The notes: generated from the letters alone by a model not told the origin. DNA of 64,000 bases from Gammaproteobacteria bacterium (GCA_026708965.1 JAPOTY010000006.1:97534-161533), one strand, 5' to 3'; counted from the stretch's first letter, positions 1-9,770 are shown. Numbers and translations: made by a program.

Positions 1-2
1 TC

Positions 3-167
3 CCGGCCAGTTTCTTGGTCAGTTCCGACGGTGTCACGGTCGGTCGGAACCTGCGCGGCAACGATCTGCAACTCCGATTGGACGAGCTGTTCAGGGAAGA
101 AGCCGCGAAGGCGGCCGCAGCCGAGCAAGAGTCCGCCGGAGCGAGCGGCGAGGAAGCCGTCGACTAG
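3..167 (+). CDS. 3' end of an unidentified protein
   Basis: Only the last 54 codons are in the window, in an open frame that ends at TAG 165-167. The visible tail has a short ordered part (roughly residues 1-32 of the fragment, with an RLDELFREE stretch) followed by an Ala/Glu-rich, probably disordered end. In many gammaproteobacteria the gene before the SPOR/cvpA/purF cluster is folC, but this tail does not look like the FolC C-terminus to me, so I do not name it. The codon use and GC match the neighbours, so the frame is probably real. Confidence 0.5.
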   Translation, partial: PASFLVSSDGVTVGRNLRGNDLQLRLDELFREEAAKAAAAEQESAGASGEEAVD

Positions 168-196
168 CGCGTAGTGCTAACACGCCCTGATCCTGA

Positions 197-217
197 GAGC
201 GGGGTTGCGCCCCGCTC
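197..217. repeat. 8-bp GC-rich hairpin downstream of the first gene
   Basis: GAGCGGGG (197-204) pairs perfectly with CCCCGCTC (210-217) around a 5-base loop. There is no T run after it, so it is not a standard Rho-independent terminator. A second, weaker palindromic stretch follows (CCCTG at 220-224, closing with CAGGG near 245-249). The gap from 168 to 393 holds no gene that I can support. Confidence 0.5.
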
Positions 218-379
218 CGACCCTGGGAGCGAAGGCATCCCGAGTCAGGGGAGGGCGAGGCGCCCCCCATCGCTACGTGGAGGCGGGCTTGGCCCTCGGA
301 GCCAACCGCAGCCGATTGGCCGGGGGCCGCCATCGGCGCGTGAAGTCAGTGCGCGGCGCTGTTGCGGGCGCTCGCGGCT

Positions 380-385
380 TATAAT
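380..385 (+). promoter_or_regulatory. Possible -10 box for the SPOR/cvpA/purF operon
   Basis: A perfect TATAAT lies only 8 bases before the ATG at 394. If it is used, transcription would start almost at the start codon and give a leaderless or nearly leaderless mRNA. No convincing -35 hexamer is seen 16-18 bases upstream, so this is tentative. Confidence 0.3.
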
Positions 386-393
386 CGCAAGGG

Positions 394-963
394 ATGCAAT
401 CGCCGGTGCTTGAGCGGCTGGTTGGCGGGGTGGTTCTGGTGGGCCTGCTCGTGATTCTGGCCTTGGTAATCGGCCCGCGGGACGGCGGCCGCATGCCGGA
501 CGAAGAGGATTTCCGAAATCCTGCGGCCCCCGTCGCGCTTCAGCCCGCCCAACCGGATATCGCGGGCGGGCCGGAAGAAGGCCGCCGTCCGCCCGGCCCG
601 GGTGCCGCAGCCCAGCGGGTGCCTCCGGGGTCGGTGGCCCGCGCGCCGCAGCCTGCCAGGTCTTCCGCCACGCCGCCGCCGAGCCCCGGCGCAGTAGCGG
701 AGCCGGCCGGGCCCGCTGCGGCTCAGTGGGGCGTGCAGTTGGGGAGCTTCGCTAATCGCGGCAATGCGGCGGCTTTATCCGACTGGTGCCGGGAGCAGGG
801 CTATAACGTGAGGATTGCCGCCGCCACCAAGCAAGGCGGCACCCTCTACCGCGTTCGCGTGGGTCCGTTTGCCACCCGCGGCGACGCGCAGTCGGCCAAG
901 GCGCAGCTCGCTTTGCAGGGCCATCCCTCCTTTATCACCGGCTGGGAAGCGCAGGCGCCGTGA
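394..963 (+). CDS. SPOR-domain inner-membrane protein (DedD-like)
   Basis: A 189-residue protein with one N-terminal membrane segment (about residues 9-27), a long Pro/Ala-rich linker (about 35-110) and a C-terminal SPOR domain (about 112-186, starting at WGVQLGSFANRGNA and including LYRVRVGPF). SPOR domains bind denuded peptidoglycan at the division septum. The position directly before cvpA and purF matches the dedD-cvpA-purF order of gammaproteobacteria. Its stop overlaps the GTG start of cvpA. DedD-like is inferred from topology and context; other SPOR proteins share this design. Confidence 0.85.
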   Translation: MQSPVLERLVGGVVLVGLLVILALVIGPRDGGRMPDEEDFRNPAAPVALQPAQPDIAGGPEEGRRPPGPGAAAQRVPPGSVARAPQPARSSATPPPSPGAVAEPAGPAAAQWGVQLGSFANRGNAAALSDWCREQGYNVRIAAATKQGGTLYRVRVGPFATRGDAQSAKAQLALQGHPSFITGWEAQAP

Positions 964-1496
964 GTCCTTTCGACTGGATTGCGCTGGTGATTCTGCTGTG
1001 GGCCGGCTACCGCGGAATGCAGCGCGGGTTTTTGGGCGCCGCGCTGAACCTGGCCGCTTGGGCGGCGGCGATTTTTCTGGCGTTCGCCTTTGGCGACCTA
1101 GTGGCGGCCATTGCCTTTCCCGGCCTGCCCGGCAAAATCGAGCTGTGGCTGTCCGGCAACCCGCTTGCCTCCGCGATCTTCCGCGGCCCGGAAGTCGCCA
1201 ACTCGATTGCGCTATGGAGCGCGCGCCTGGGGCTGCTGATCGCGGTGCTGCTTGCCGGAACCACCCTCTCGGGACTGTTGTCCAGGGCCGTGGAAGACAG
1301 CGTGTTCGCTTCCGCGAATCGCGCTCTCGGCATATTATTGGGTGCCGCCAAAGGCTGGCTGATGGCAGGTGGTCTTCTGCTTTTGTGCATACATGTCGGA
1401 CCGGACAGCTGGATACGCGACTCGCTGAGCCAGCGTTTTCTGCAGCCGGCCAGCGATGCCCTTGATCTGCTTCTCAGAGCGCTGGGAGGCCAGTGA
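960..1496 (+). CDS. cvpA: CvpA family membrane protein
   Basis: A 178-residue protein with four hydrophobic segments (about residues 5-20, 25-50, 78-100 and 120-143). It opens with the family's FDWIALVIL start and has the GYRGMQRGF turn typical of CvpA (colicin V production protein). The start is GTG 960, overlapping the end of the SPOR gene. Its TGA (1494-1496) shares a base with the purF ATG. CvpA proteins are inner-membrane proteins often co-transcribed with purF and linked to envelope stress tolerance; the molecular activity is not known. Confidence 0.9.
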   Translation: MSPFDWIALVILLWAGYRGMQRGFLGAALNLAAWAAAIFLAFAFGDLVAAIAFPGLPGKIELWLSGNPLASAIFRGPEVANSIALWSARLGLLIAVLLAGTTLSGLLSRAVEDSVFASANRALGILLGAAKGWLMAGGLLLLCIHVGPDSWIRDSLSQRFLQPASDALDLLLRALGGQ

Positions 1497-3049
1497 TGTG
1501 CGGGATCGTTGGGCTGATGAGCCAGGGCCTGGCGGCCCAGGAAATCTACGATGCCCTAATCATGCTCCAGCATCGCGGGCAGGACGCGGCCGGCATCGTG
1601 ACCGACGACGAGGGCATTTGCCGCAAGCGCAGGGGCCGCGGGCTGGTGAGCGAAACCTTCCGCACCCGGCATATGCACAATCTGCGGGGGGCCGCCGGCC
1701 TGGGGCATGTGCGCTATCCCACCGCGGGTTCGGACAAGAACTCCGAGACGCAGCCGTTTTTCGTTAACAGCCCTTACGGGATTGCGCTGGCCCACAACGG
1801 CAACCTCACTAACGCGCGCGATTTGGCGCAGGAAATGCGCATGCGCGACCGCCGCTATCTCAACACCCGTTCCGATAGCGAGCTGCTGCTCAACGTGTTT
1901 GCGCACGAGCTGCTGCGCACCTCGCGCCGTTCGATGGATGCCGAAGCGGTGTTCCGGGCCGTTCGCGGCGTGCATAAGCGCTGCAAGGGCGCCTACTCGG
2001 TGGTCTGCTTCATTCTGGGATATGGGCTGGTGGCCTTCCGCGATCCGTACGGGATCCGGCCCCTGGTGGTTGGGCGCCGGGAGGGCAAGGAGGGGCCTGA
2101 GTACCTGGCGGCTTCCGAGAGCGTCGCTTTGCAGCAGCTCGGCTTCGAGCTGGTGCGCGATGTGCTGCCGGGAGAGGCTTGGTTCTTCGGCTACGGCGAA
2201 GAGGCCGTGACCCGGCAGTGCGCGGCCCGCAAGCATTACACGCCCTGCATCTTCGAGTATGTGTATTTCTCCCGCCCGGACTCGCTGATGGACCGGATTT
2301 CAGTCCATAAGGCGCGGCTGAGAATGGGCGAGCGCCTGGCGGACAAGGCGCTGCGCGAAATCGATCCCGGCGATGTGGATGTGGTGATCCCGGTTCCATC
2401 GACCAGCCGCACCAGCGCCATGGAAGTGGCCACCCGGCTGAACGTCAAGTACCGCGAAGGCTTCATCAAGAACCGCTATATCGGCCGCACTTTCATCATG
2501 CCGGGCCAAGCCCAGCGCGACCGCTCGGTGCGCCAGAAGCTCAATCCCATCAGCCTGGAATTCAAGGGCAAGAACGTGCTGCTGGTGGACGACTCCATTG
2601 TGCGCGGCACCACCTCGCGGCAGATCGTGGAAATGGCCCGCGAGGCGGGCGCGAAGAAGGTGTATTTCGCATCGGCCGCCCCGCCGGTGCGCTACCAGAA
2701 CGTTTACGGCATCGATATGCCGGCGCCCGGGGAGCTGATCGCTTCCGGGCGCAGCGAGGAGGAGGTGCGCGAGCGGATCGGCGCCGACCGGCTGATTTAC
2801 CAGGATCTGGGCGATCTGATCTCCGCGGTGAATTTCCGCCATGCCGAAATCACGGGGTTCGACGTGTCGTGCTTCAACGGCCAGTACGTGACCGGCGGCG
2901 TGGACCGCAAGCTGCTCAAGCGGGTGGCGAAGGAACGATCCGACGGGGCGCGGGCGGATCGCCGCAAACGCCGGCGCCCGCAGCCCAAGGCGGCGCCCGA
3001 AAACGCCGATGCCGAAGGCCGCGAGCAGATGGCGCCGCTTATTCGCTAA
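1496..3049 (+). CDS. purF: Amidophosphoribosyltransferase
   Basis: First committed step of purine synthesis: PRPP plus glutamine gives phosphoribosylamine. The ATG at 1496 is preferred over the GTG at 1493 because Cys2 (MCGIVG) must become the N-terminal nucleophile of the glutaminase domain. Visible family marks are the class II glutaminase segments LGHVRYPTAG and LAHNGNL, and the PRPP-binding loop VLLVDDSIVRGTTS near residue 362. The length is 517 residues, usual for the family, with a basic and Ala-rich tail. The 3' end overlaps the end of the convergent M1 peptidase gene by 11 bases. Confidence 0.97.
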   Translation: MCGIVGLMSQGLAAQEIYDALIMLQHRGQDAAGIVTDDEGICRKRRGRGLVSETFRTRHMHNLRGAAGLGHVRYPTAGSDKNSETQPFFVNSPYGIALAHNGNLTNARDLAQEMRMRDRRYLNTRSDSELLLNVFAHELLRTSRRSMDAEAVFRAVRGVHKRCKGAYSVVCFILGYGLVAFRDPYGIRPLVVGRREGKEGPEYLAASESVALQQLGFELVRDVLPGEAWFFGYGEEAVTRQCAARKHYTPCIFEYVYFSRPDSLMDRISVHKARLRMGERLADKALREIDPGDVDVVIPVPSTSRTSAMEVATRLNVKYREGFIKNRYIGRTFIMPGQAQRDRSVRQKLNPISLEFKGKNVLLVDDSIVRGTTSRQIVEMAREAGAKKVYFASAAPPVRYQNVYGIDMPAPGELIASGRSEEEVRERIGADRLIYQDLGDLISAVNFRHAEITGFDVSCFNGQYVTGGVDRKLLKRVAKERSDGARADRRKRRRPQPKAAPENADAEGREQMAPLIR

Positions 3050-5534
3050 TTTCCGGGTCCGCTTCGATGGTGATGTTGTGCATGATGTCGCGCTCCGCCA
3101 GATCCGGGCTTTCCGGCGCCTTATAGCTTTCGATCCGCGCCGGAATGATGCGCCGCGGATAATAGTTGTTCTCGATATCGGCATCGGCGGTTTCCAGCAG
3201 GGGATCGACCACGAAGGCGCGGATTTTCTCGTCTTTCACCAGCAGCTTCTTAAGATGGCGGGGTGATCGCCGCCATATTTCCGCCGGCATGCGGATATTC
3301 TCCTTGGCGCCGCTTTCGTACTCCACCTGAAGGATGATCGGCATGGCCAGCCCGCCGGGATTGGAAAACTCCAGGATGTAGTAGTTGAGGTTCTCGTCCA
3401 CCGCCCTTTCCAGCGCGGCGCGCTCCGTGGCCTCCAATCCGTCGAGGAACTGCCGGTAGCGATTGCGCTCCACGTTGGTGACCGTGAATTCGTCGTTGCG
3501 GTCGTAGAAGTCGCGAATATCGGGGTTTTTCTCCACCCAGCTTCGCCTGCCCTCCTCGCGGTTGCGCTCCACGAACACCGAAGGCGGCTCGGCTTTCTCC
3601 ATTTCGCGCAGGCGCGGGAAATCGATATCGGGATCTTCGCTGTCCAGGCGCATTTCGTACACGCGGTCCAGCGAAATATCCACATGCCGGGTGGTATAGA
3701 ACCAGCCGCGCCAGAACCAGTCCAGATCCACGCCCGAGGCCTCCTCCATGGTGCGGAAGAAATCCGCCGGCGTGGGCCGCTTGAACTTCCAGCGGCGCGC
3801 GTATTCCCGGAACGCGAAGTCGAACAGCTCGCGGCCCATGATGGTTTCGCGCAGAATATTGAGCGCGGCGGTGGGTTTGCCGTAGGCGTTGGGGCCCGCC
3901 TGCAGCAGGCTGTCGGACTGGGTCATGATCGGAACCTGCTCTTCCGACAGCATGTAGCCCGTGATATGGCGCGGCTCCACCGTCCACGAAATCTCCGGGT
4001 CCCATTCGCGCCCCGCCACCGCGTCGAGATAGCTGTTCAAGCCCTCGTCCATCCAGGTCCATTGGCGCTCGTCGGAATTCACGATCATGGGAAAGAAGAA
4101 GTGGCCGATTTCGTGGATGATCACGCGGATCAAAAACCGCTTTTCGGCCAGGGAATAGGTGCGCGAGCCGTCCTCCTGCAACGTGGTCCGGGGGCCGTTA
4201 AAGGAGATCATGGGATACTCCATGCCGCCCAGAAAGCCGACGCTGACCGACTGCGCCGTGGGGTAGGGGTAATCGAAGGTAAAGCGGCTGTACACCTCAA
4301 GCGCGTGGATCACGACCTCGGTGGAATAGTTCGACCACAGCGTTCCGCCCTCCTTGGGATAGAAGGACATAGCCATAACCCGCTTCTGCTCCGCGCCGGG
4401 CTGTTCAAGCCCTTTGGCGTCCCAGATGAATTTGCGCGACGAGGCCCAGGCGAAATCGCGCACATTGCGCGCCGAGAAGCGCCAAGTGGCCGTTTCCGAG
4501 GCGCCCTCGCGTTCATTCTCGCGGGCTTCGTCGGGAGTGACGATGAATACGGGGCGCTCGGCCGTTGCCGCCCGGTCGAGCCGCGCCAGCTGCTCGGGGG
4601 TCAGCACTTCGGCGGCGTTGGCGAGTTCGCCCGTGGCGGCCACGATATGGTCGGCCGGCACGGTAATGGCCACATCGTAATCGCCGAATTCGAGCGTGAA
4701 TTCGCCGCCGCCCAGGAATTCCTTGTTGGTCCAGCCGTCATAGTCGGTATAGGCGGCCAGCCGCGGGAACCATTGCGCGACGGCGAAGATATGGTTGCCG
4801 CCGGTGCGGGCGTCGTCCGGGAAGCGCTCGAAGCCGCCGCGCACGCGCATATGCGTGCCGTCCACGAGGTTGTAGGCGTAATCCACCGAGAAAACGAACC
4901 GGCCGCCCGGCTCCAGTCCGGCGGGCAGGTCCACGCGCATCAGCGTGCCCACCACGGTGTGGTCGAGCGGCTCGCCTGCGCTGTCGGTGACGGAATGGAT
5001 CTCGTAGCCGAGCGCGCTGTCCTCCATGTATTGCAGCCGCTGCAGGTCGCGCAGGCTGATGCGGGCCGCGGCGTCCCCGGCCTCATCGCCGGTCGCCGCG
5101 CCCTCGAAAGTGCGCGTCATTTCGGCGATCGAGTCGTTGCGGTAACGGTTCTGGTCGAGTTGCAGCCACAGATAGTTGAGCGTGTCCGGCGAATGATTGT
5201 GGTAAGTGATGGTTTCCGATCCCGATATTCGCTGCCTGTCCTCGTCCAGGCGCACATCGATCGAGTAATCGACCTTCTGCTGCCAGTAAGCATGGCCGGG
5301 CTCCCCGGTGGCGGTGCGATAGGCGTTGGCGGTGGGCAGTATTTCGTCAAGCTGGCGGAACCTGTCTTCAAACGGGGGCGTTTCGTGCGTGTCGTGCGTT
5401 TCGTGGGCCGCTGCCGGTCCCAGCGCGGCGCATGCCAGCATCAGCGCCATGCTCCGCCTGCAAAAACGCTGCCCGAACCGGCGTCCGTCGCCATTGGCCG
5501 GTCGCTCATCAAGCCGTTGTGCTTTGCCTGTCAT
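3039..5534 (-). CDS. Exported M1-family metallopeptidase
   Basis: An 831-residue protein with an N-terminal basic/hydrophobic stretch (about 25-45, ending AAAHE) that looks like a signal peptide. It has an M1-like N-terminal beta domain and a zinc site: HEIGH near residue 473, followed by DEGLNSYLD whose Glu is the third ligand. The exopeptidase motif (GxMEN in classical aminopeptidases) appears as GGMEYP just upstream, a substitution seen in M1 relatives whose aminopeptidase activity is untested. The ATG at 5534 has AAGGAG about 10 bases upstream. It probably digests peptides in the periplasm. It is divergent from the phytate receptor gene across a 255-base gap with an AT-rich stretch near 5690-5720. 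Confidence 0.88.
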   Translation of the reverse strand: MTGKAQRLDERPANGDGRRFGQRFCRRSMALMLACAALGPAAAHETHDTHETPPFEDRFRQLDEILPTANAYRTATGEPGHAYWQQKVDYSIDVRLDEDRQRISGSETITYHNHSPDTLNYLWLQLDQNRYRNDSIAEMTRTFEGAATGDEAGDAAARISLRDLQRLQYMEDSALGYEIHSVTDSAGEPLDHTVVGTLMRVDLPAGLEPGGRFVFSVDYAYNLVDGTHMRVRGGFERFPDDARTGGNHIFAVAQWFPRLAAYTDYDGWTNKEFLGGGEFTLEFGDYDVAITVPADHIVAATGELANAAEVLTPEQLARLDRAATAERPVFIVTPDEARENEREGASETATWRFSARNVRDFAWASSRKFIWDAKGLEQPGAEQKRVMAMSFYPKEGGTLWSNYSTEVVIHALEVYSRFTFDYPYPTAQSVSVGFLGGMEYPMISFNGPRTTLQEDGSRTYSLAEKRFLIRVIIHEIGHFFFPMIVNSDERQWTWMDEGLNSYLDAVAGREWDPEISWTVEPRHITGYMLSEEQVPIMTQSDSLLQAGPNAYGKPTAALNILRETIMGRELFDFAFREYARRWKFKRPTPADFFRTMEEASGVDLDWFWRGWFYTTRHVDISLDRVYEMRLDSEDPDIDFPRLREMEKAEPPSVFVERNREEGRRSWVEKNPDIRDFYDRNDEFTVTNVERNRYRQFLDGLEATERAALERAVDENLNYYILEFSNPGGLAMPIILQVEYESGAKENIRMPAEIWRRSPRHLKKLLVKDEKIRAFVVDPLLETADADIENNYYPRRIIPARIESYKAPESPDLAERDIMHNITIEADPEISE

Positions 5535-5789
5535 CGCGCTTGTTCTCCTTAAGGTGCTGCCTTTTCAACCTCAGCCATCGGCGCCGCGCCTAGCCTTAGT
5601 GGATGTATTCCTGATAGGGAAGGGGGCGGGCCGCTTACTCTAACGCAAGCCGCCGCCCGCCAAACTCGCGCCGCTTTTCCGGTGTAACGAAATTGTAAAA
5701 AATCCGTAACGTTTGTTTTGCCATCAGCCCTCAAGATACCCCGCGTTCGCCATTCATTGCTGCGCCGCGCCGAATCTGGAGGTTGCGCC

Positions 5790-8669
5790 ATGCCATCAAT
5801 ATCCGCCCATGCACGCCATGCGGCCATTGCATTGCTGCTTTCGGCAGCGCTCCCGGGCCTGACGCTCGCCCAGGGCGCATTGGAAGGGCGCGTGAGCGAC
5901 CAGTCCGCAGAGGCGTACTTTGAAGGAGCGATCGTGAGCCTGCCGCAACTGAACGTCGAGCGCGTGACCGACGCGGCGGGCCGGTTCCGGTTTCAGAGCG
6001 TTCCCGCCGGCGACTACCGCATGGAAGTCAGTTACGTGGGCGCGCCGCCGGTTTCCATGGCGGTTTCCGTGCGCGACGGCCAAACCGGGCGGGCCGATGT
6101 GCGGATTGGCGCCGAAGTGGGCGCTATGGAGAATATCATCGTGGTGGGGCAGGCGGCCGGGGCCTACGGCGCCATCAACAGGATGCGCTCGGCCGATAAC
6201 CTGATTTCCGTAGTGACCAGTGATTCAATCGGCCAGTTTCCCGACGAGAACGTAAGCGAGGCCTTGCAGCGGATCAACGGCGTGTTCATTGAGCGCGACC
6301 AGGGCGAAGGGCGGTTCGTGGGGGTGCGCGGCATCGATCCGCAGCTCAACGTGGCCAGCATCAACGGGCTGAACGTGCCCGCGCCGGAAAGCGACCGGCG
6401 CAATGTGGCGCTGGACGTTATTCCTTCAGATCTGGTCGAAAGCCTGGAGGTCACCAAAACGCTCACGCCGGACCAGGACGGCGACGCCATCGGCGGCACC
6501 ATCAATATCAAGAGCCTCAGCGCCTTCGACCGCAAGGAGATGAGCTACCGGATCAAGGGGCAGTCGTTCTACAACGATTTGCAAGGCAGCCGCGGCCGCA
6601 AATTCTCCGGCACCTTCACCAATGCCTTCGATTTGGCCGGCGGCGAACTGGGCTTGGCGATGAGCGTTTCCGCCAACGAGCGCGAGTTCGGCACCGACAA
6701 CCTCGAGGCCGACGGCGGCTGGCAGGAAGACGGCGGGGTGCGCTACCACGAGGAAATGGAGAAACGCGACTACGAGATCACGCGCGAGCGCAACGGATTT
6801 GCGCTCAATCTGGATTTCCGCGCCAGCGATACTTCCAGCTACTACCTGCGCACGCTCTATAGCGACTTCTCCGACCAGGAGTTCCGCAACCGGATCGAAT
6901 TCAAGCTCGACCGGGGCGATATTGAATACGACAACAACAGCTTGACGGCTAGGGACACCCGCTTGCAGCGCGAGCTGAAGGACCGCTACGAGGCGCAGGA
7001 AATCCTTTCCGTGCTGGCGGGCGGCGAGAACCTGATCGGCGACTGGACGCTGGAATACAGCGTCGGCTACTCCGAGGCCAGCGAGGAGGAGCCCGGGCGC
7101 ATCGATTCCCAGTTCGAGATGAGAGGCGTGGAATATGCCCGCTACGAGAACCTTGGGCGGGTGCCCTCGCTTTCCTTCAGCGCCGACGGTGCCGTGGCGG
7201 AAAATTTCAAGCTGGACGAGATCGCCGTCGAGGATAACTTCACCAACGATGATGAAACCGCCTTCAAGTTGGATATCACCCGCGACATGACCTTCGGCGG
7301 GCACCCCGGCTATATCCGCTTCGGCGCCAAGCACCGGGCGCGCGACAAGAACCGGGACGCGGGGCTGCGGCTGTTCGAGAAATTCGACGACGCGTTCGAC
7401 TCCGTGCCCACGCTGGATCAATTCGTGACCGGCGCCGCCGACTATATGCTGGGCGCCTACGGACCCTACGTGAACCCTGGTCTGCAGCGCAATTTCGTTT
7501 GGAGCCATATCGGCGGATCCGCCGCCTGCCTGCTGGACAGCTACGACGAGGACGCCTGCCCGTTCATCATGGACGAGGATGCCTCCCGGGTGGGCTCGGC
7601 GGCCGACTACGAGATCGAGGAGAACGTGTCCGCGCTCTATCTGATGCAGCGGATCGATATCAACGATCTGCGGCTGGTGTACGGAGTGCGCTATGAGGGC
7701 ACCGACTTCACCGCCAAGGGCGCATACGTTCGCGAAGTGGATGTGAAGCGCGAGGACGATGTGCAGATTTCCGAGTCCAGCTACGAGAGCGACTACAGCA
7801 GCGTGCTGCCCAGCATCAATGTGCGCTATAAGGTTTCGAAGAACTTGATCCTGCGCGGAGCCTATACCCATTCGGTCGCCCGACCGTCGTTCGGCGACCT
7901 GAACCCCACCCCCGACGCCATCGAAATCGAGCAGGACGGCGACGAGATCGAGATGGCCGTGGAGGCCGGCAATCCGGAGCTCAACCCCTACAAGTCGCGC
8001 AATCTGGACCTGGCCTTGGAGTACTACCCCGGCAACATGGGCGTGTTCAGCGCCGGCGCGTTCTACAAGCGCATCGACGATTTCGTGTTCGATGCCGATG
8101 TGAGTTCCGTGGCCGATGCCTCCGAGTACGCGGGGAATATCGCCGTGACCGAACTTGAGGTGTTCAAGCCGCTTAACGGCCAGTCGGCCAACCTCTACGG
8201 GCTGGAATTGGGATGGACACGCCAGTTCACCGAGTTGCCCGGGGCGCTGAGCGGGCTGATCCTGATGGCCAACGCCACGTTCACCGACAGCGATGCCGAT
8301 TTGGGCCTAGGCGCGGATGCCGGACGCAGCAACGAGTCGAGGTTGCCGTCGCAGGCCAACCTGGTGGGCAACTTCGTGGTGGGTTACGAGAACTACGGCT
8401 GGAGCGTGAGGCTGTCATCGGCCTATATCGGCAATCGCATTGCCGAGATTAATTTGGAGAGCCAGGATAACGATCTGTACGAGGACGGCCATCACCAGAT
8501 CGACTTGACCGTCAAATACGACGTGAGCGAGCAGCTTCAGCTTTATTTCAACGCCATGAACCTGGGCGAGGAGCCCAGCTACCGCTACTATGGGCGTTCG
8601 CGCTACAACGGCCAGTACGACGAAATCGGACGCTCGTTCGTGTTCGGCGTTTCCTACCGCAGCTTCTAG
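5790..8669 (+). CDS. TonB-dependent receptor, probably for phytate
   Basis: A 959-residue outer-membrane receptor. It has a signal peptide (about 1-27, ending LTLAQG), a carboxypeptidase-regulatory-like beta sandwich (about 30-105, including GRFRFQSVPAGDYRMEV), a plug domain (about 120-250, with INGVFIERDQGEGRFVGVRG and the DGDAIGGTI motif), then a 22-strand barrel ending in a C-terminal Phe. ATG 5790 is chosen because CTGGAGG lies about 7 bases upstream; the frame is open further upstream, but only to a TTG. The beta-propeller phytase gene follows 21 bases later, so the substrate is probably phytate or a metal-phytate complex. That substrate is inferred from context only. Confidence 0.9.
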   Translation: MPSISAHARHAAIALLLSAALPGLTLAQGALEGRVSDQSAEAYFEGAIVSLPQLNVERVTDAAGRFRFQSVPAGDYRMEVSYVGAPPVSMAVSVRDGQTGRADVRIGAEVGAMENIIVVGQAAGAYGAINRMRSADNLISVVTSDSIGQFPDENVSEALQRINGVFIERDQGEGRFVGVRGIDPQLNVASINGLNVPAPESDRRNVALDVIPSDLVESLEVTKTLTPDQDGDAIGGTINIKSLSAFDRKEMSYRIKGQSFYNDLQGSRGRKFSGTFTNAFDLAGGELGLAMSVSANEREFGTDNLEADGGWQEDGGVRYHEEMEKRDYEITRERNGFALNLDFRASDTSSYYLRTLYSDFSDQEFRNRIEFKLDRGDIEYDNNSLTARDTRLQRELKDRYEAQEILSVLAGGENLIGDWTLEYSVGYSEASEEEPGRIDSQFEMRGVEYARYENLGRVPSLSFSADGAVAENFKLDEIAVEDNFTNDDETAFKLDITRDMTFGGHPGYIRFGAKHRARDKNRDAGLRLFEKFDDAFDSVPTLDQFVTGAADYMLGAYGPYVNPGLQRNFVWSHIGGSAACLLDSYDEDACPFIMDEDASRVGSAADYEIEENVSALYLMQRIDINDLRLVYGVRYEGTDFTAKGAYVREVDVKREDDVQISESSYESDYSSVLPSINVRYKVSKNLILRGAYTHSVARPSFGDLNPTPDAIEIEQDGDEIEMAVEAGNPELNPYKSRNLDLALEYYPGNMGVFSAGAFYKRIDDFVFDADVSSVADASEYAGNIAVTELEVFKPLNGQSANLYGLELGWTRQFTELPGALSGLILMANATFTDSDADLGLGADAGRSNESRLPSQANLVGNFVVGYENYGWSVRLSSAYIGNRIAEINLESQDNDLYEDGHHQIDLTVKYDVSEQLQLYFNAMNLGEEPSYRYYGRSRYNGQYDEIGRSFVFGVSYRSF

Positions 8670-8690
8670 CTGACACGCTCATATCGCCCG

Positions 8691-9770
8691 ATGCTTCATC
8701 CACTCTTTCTTAGCGCGTTGGCAGCGGGATTGGGCGCGCTGTTGGCGGGCGGGTGTTCGGAAGAGCCGGCGGCGGCGGCGCACGCCGACCTTGCTGCCGT
8801 TTATGCGGTGGCGGAGACGGAACCGGTGCGGGGCGGGGGCGATGCGGCCGACGATCCGGCTATCTGGATACATCCCGAAGACGCTTCGATGAGCTTGATT
8901 TTGGGCACCGACAAGCGTCGCGGCCTTTCGGTCTATGACCTTGCCGGGCGCGAGGTGCAGTTCCTGCCGCGCGGGCGCGTGAACAATGTGGATTTGCGCC
9001 AGGGCGTGGCGATGGCCGGCGGCGCGGCGACGTTGGCGGTTGCCACCAACCGCACGGAACGAGCGATGGATATATTCACCGTTTCCGCGGAAGGGAAGCT
9101 GGAACTGGCGTTGGAGCAGGCGCTTGAGATCGGGGATCCGTACGGCATCTGCATGCATCTGGATGCCGCCGGCATCGCCTACGCCTATGTGAACGGCAGC
9201 GACGGGGAATACGAGATCTGGCGGCTGAACGAAGGCGGCGCGCTCAAACCCGAGCGCATCGACCAGTTTTCGCTGCCCACCAAGCCTGAGGGCTGCGTGG
9301 TGGACGACCATACGGGCATCGCCTATATCGGCGAGGAGGAGCATGGCATCTGGAAAATGCCGGCCGGCGCCGGCGGGTTCGATGAGAAAACGCTGCTCGA
9401 CTCGGTGGATTCAGACCGCCTTGCCGCGGACGTGGAGGGATTGGGCATCTATCGCACCGAGCAGGGGCGCGCGATTCTGGTCGCGTCCAGCCAGGGCGAC
9501 TACACCTACGCCTTTTACGATCTCAATGACGGCGACCGCTATCTAGGCTCCGTGCGCGTGGCCGACGATCCGGCCTCCGGCATCGACGGCGCCGAGGAAA
9601 CCGACGGCCTAGCGGCCACCTCCGCCAACTTGGGCCCTGGATTCGAGCAGGGCCTGCTGGTGGTGCAGGACGGCTTCAACCGCCTCCCCGAAGAGCGCCA
9701 GAACTTCAAGCTCGTCCCTTGGCGCGCCGTCGCCGCCGCCCTCAACCTGCCCGCCCCCGAAAACAAATAG
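8691..9770 (+). CDS. Beta-propeller phytase lipoprotein
   Basis: A 359-residue protein of the BPP (3-phytase) family, which hydrolyses phosphate esters of inositol hexakisphosphate with calcium. The family signature is clear: DDPAIWIHPEDAS, then LILGTDKRRGL, VNNVDLRQG, and late blades with DVEGLGIY and SSQGDYTYAFY. A lipobox (LLAGGC, Cys22) predicts membrane anchoring, probably to the outer membrane, which would place it next to the receptor encoded upstream. The length fits the family. It probably forms a two-gene operon with the upstream receptor. Confidence 0.95.
   Translation: MLHPLFLSALAAGLGALLAGGCSEEPAAAAHADLAAVYAVAETEPVRGGGDAADDPAIWIHPEDASMSLILGTDKRRGLSVYDLAGREVQFLPRGRVNNVDLRQGVAMAGGAATLAVATNRTERAMDIFTVSAEGKLELALEQALEIGDPYGICMHLDAAGIAYAYVNGSDGEYEIWRLNEGGALKPERIDQFSLPTKPEGCVVDDHTGIAYIGEEEHGIWKMPAGAGGFDEKTLLDSVDSDRLAADVEGLGIYRTEQGRAILVASSQGDYTYAFYDLNDGDRYLGSVRVADDPASGIDGAEETDGLAATSANLGPGFEQGLLVVQDGFNRLPEERQNFKLVPWRAVAAALNLPAPENK

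Noticed and set aside
174..413. 79-codon frame before the SPOR gene
   Set aside because: It spans hairpin DNA and runs into the SPOR gene; the product is low-complexity and Arg-rich.
3684..5552. Plus-strand open frame of 622 codons opposite the M1 peptidase gene
   Set aside because: It is antisense to a clear metallopeptidase with an intact zinc motif; its product is His/Gly/Arg-rich with no domain. Long antisense frames are expected at this GC.
6426..7871. Minus-strand open frame of 481 codons inside the phytate receptor gene
   Set aside because: Shadow of the receptor reading frame; composition typical of a GC-driven antisense frame, no start context.
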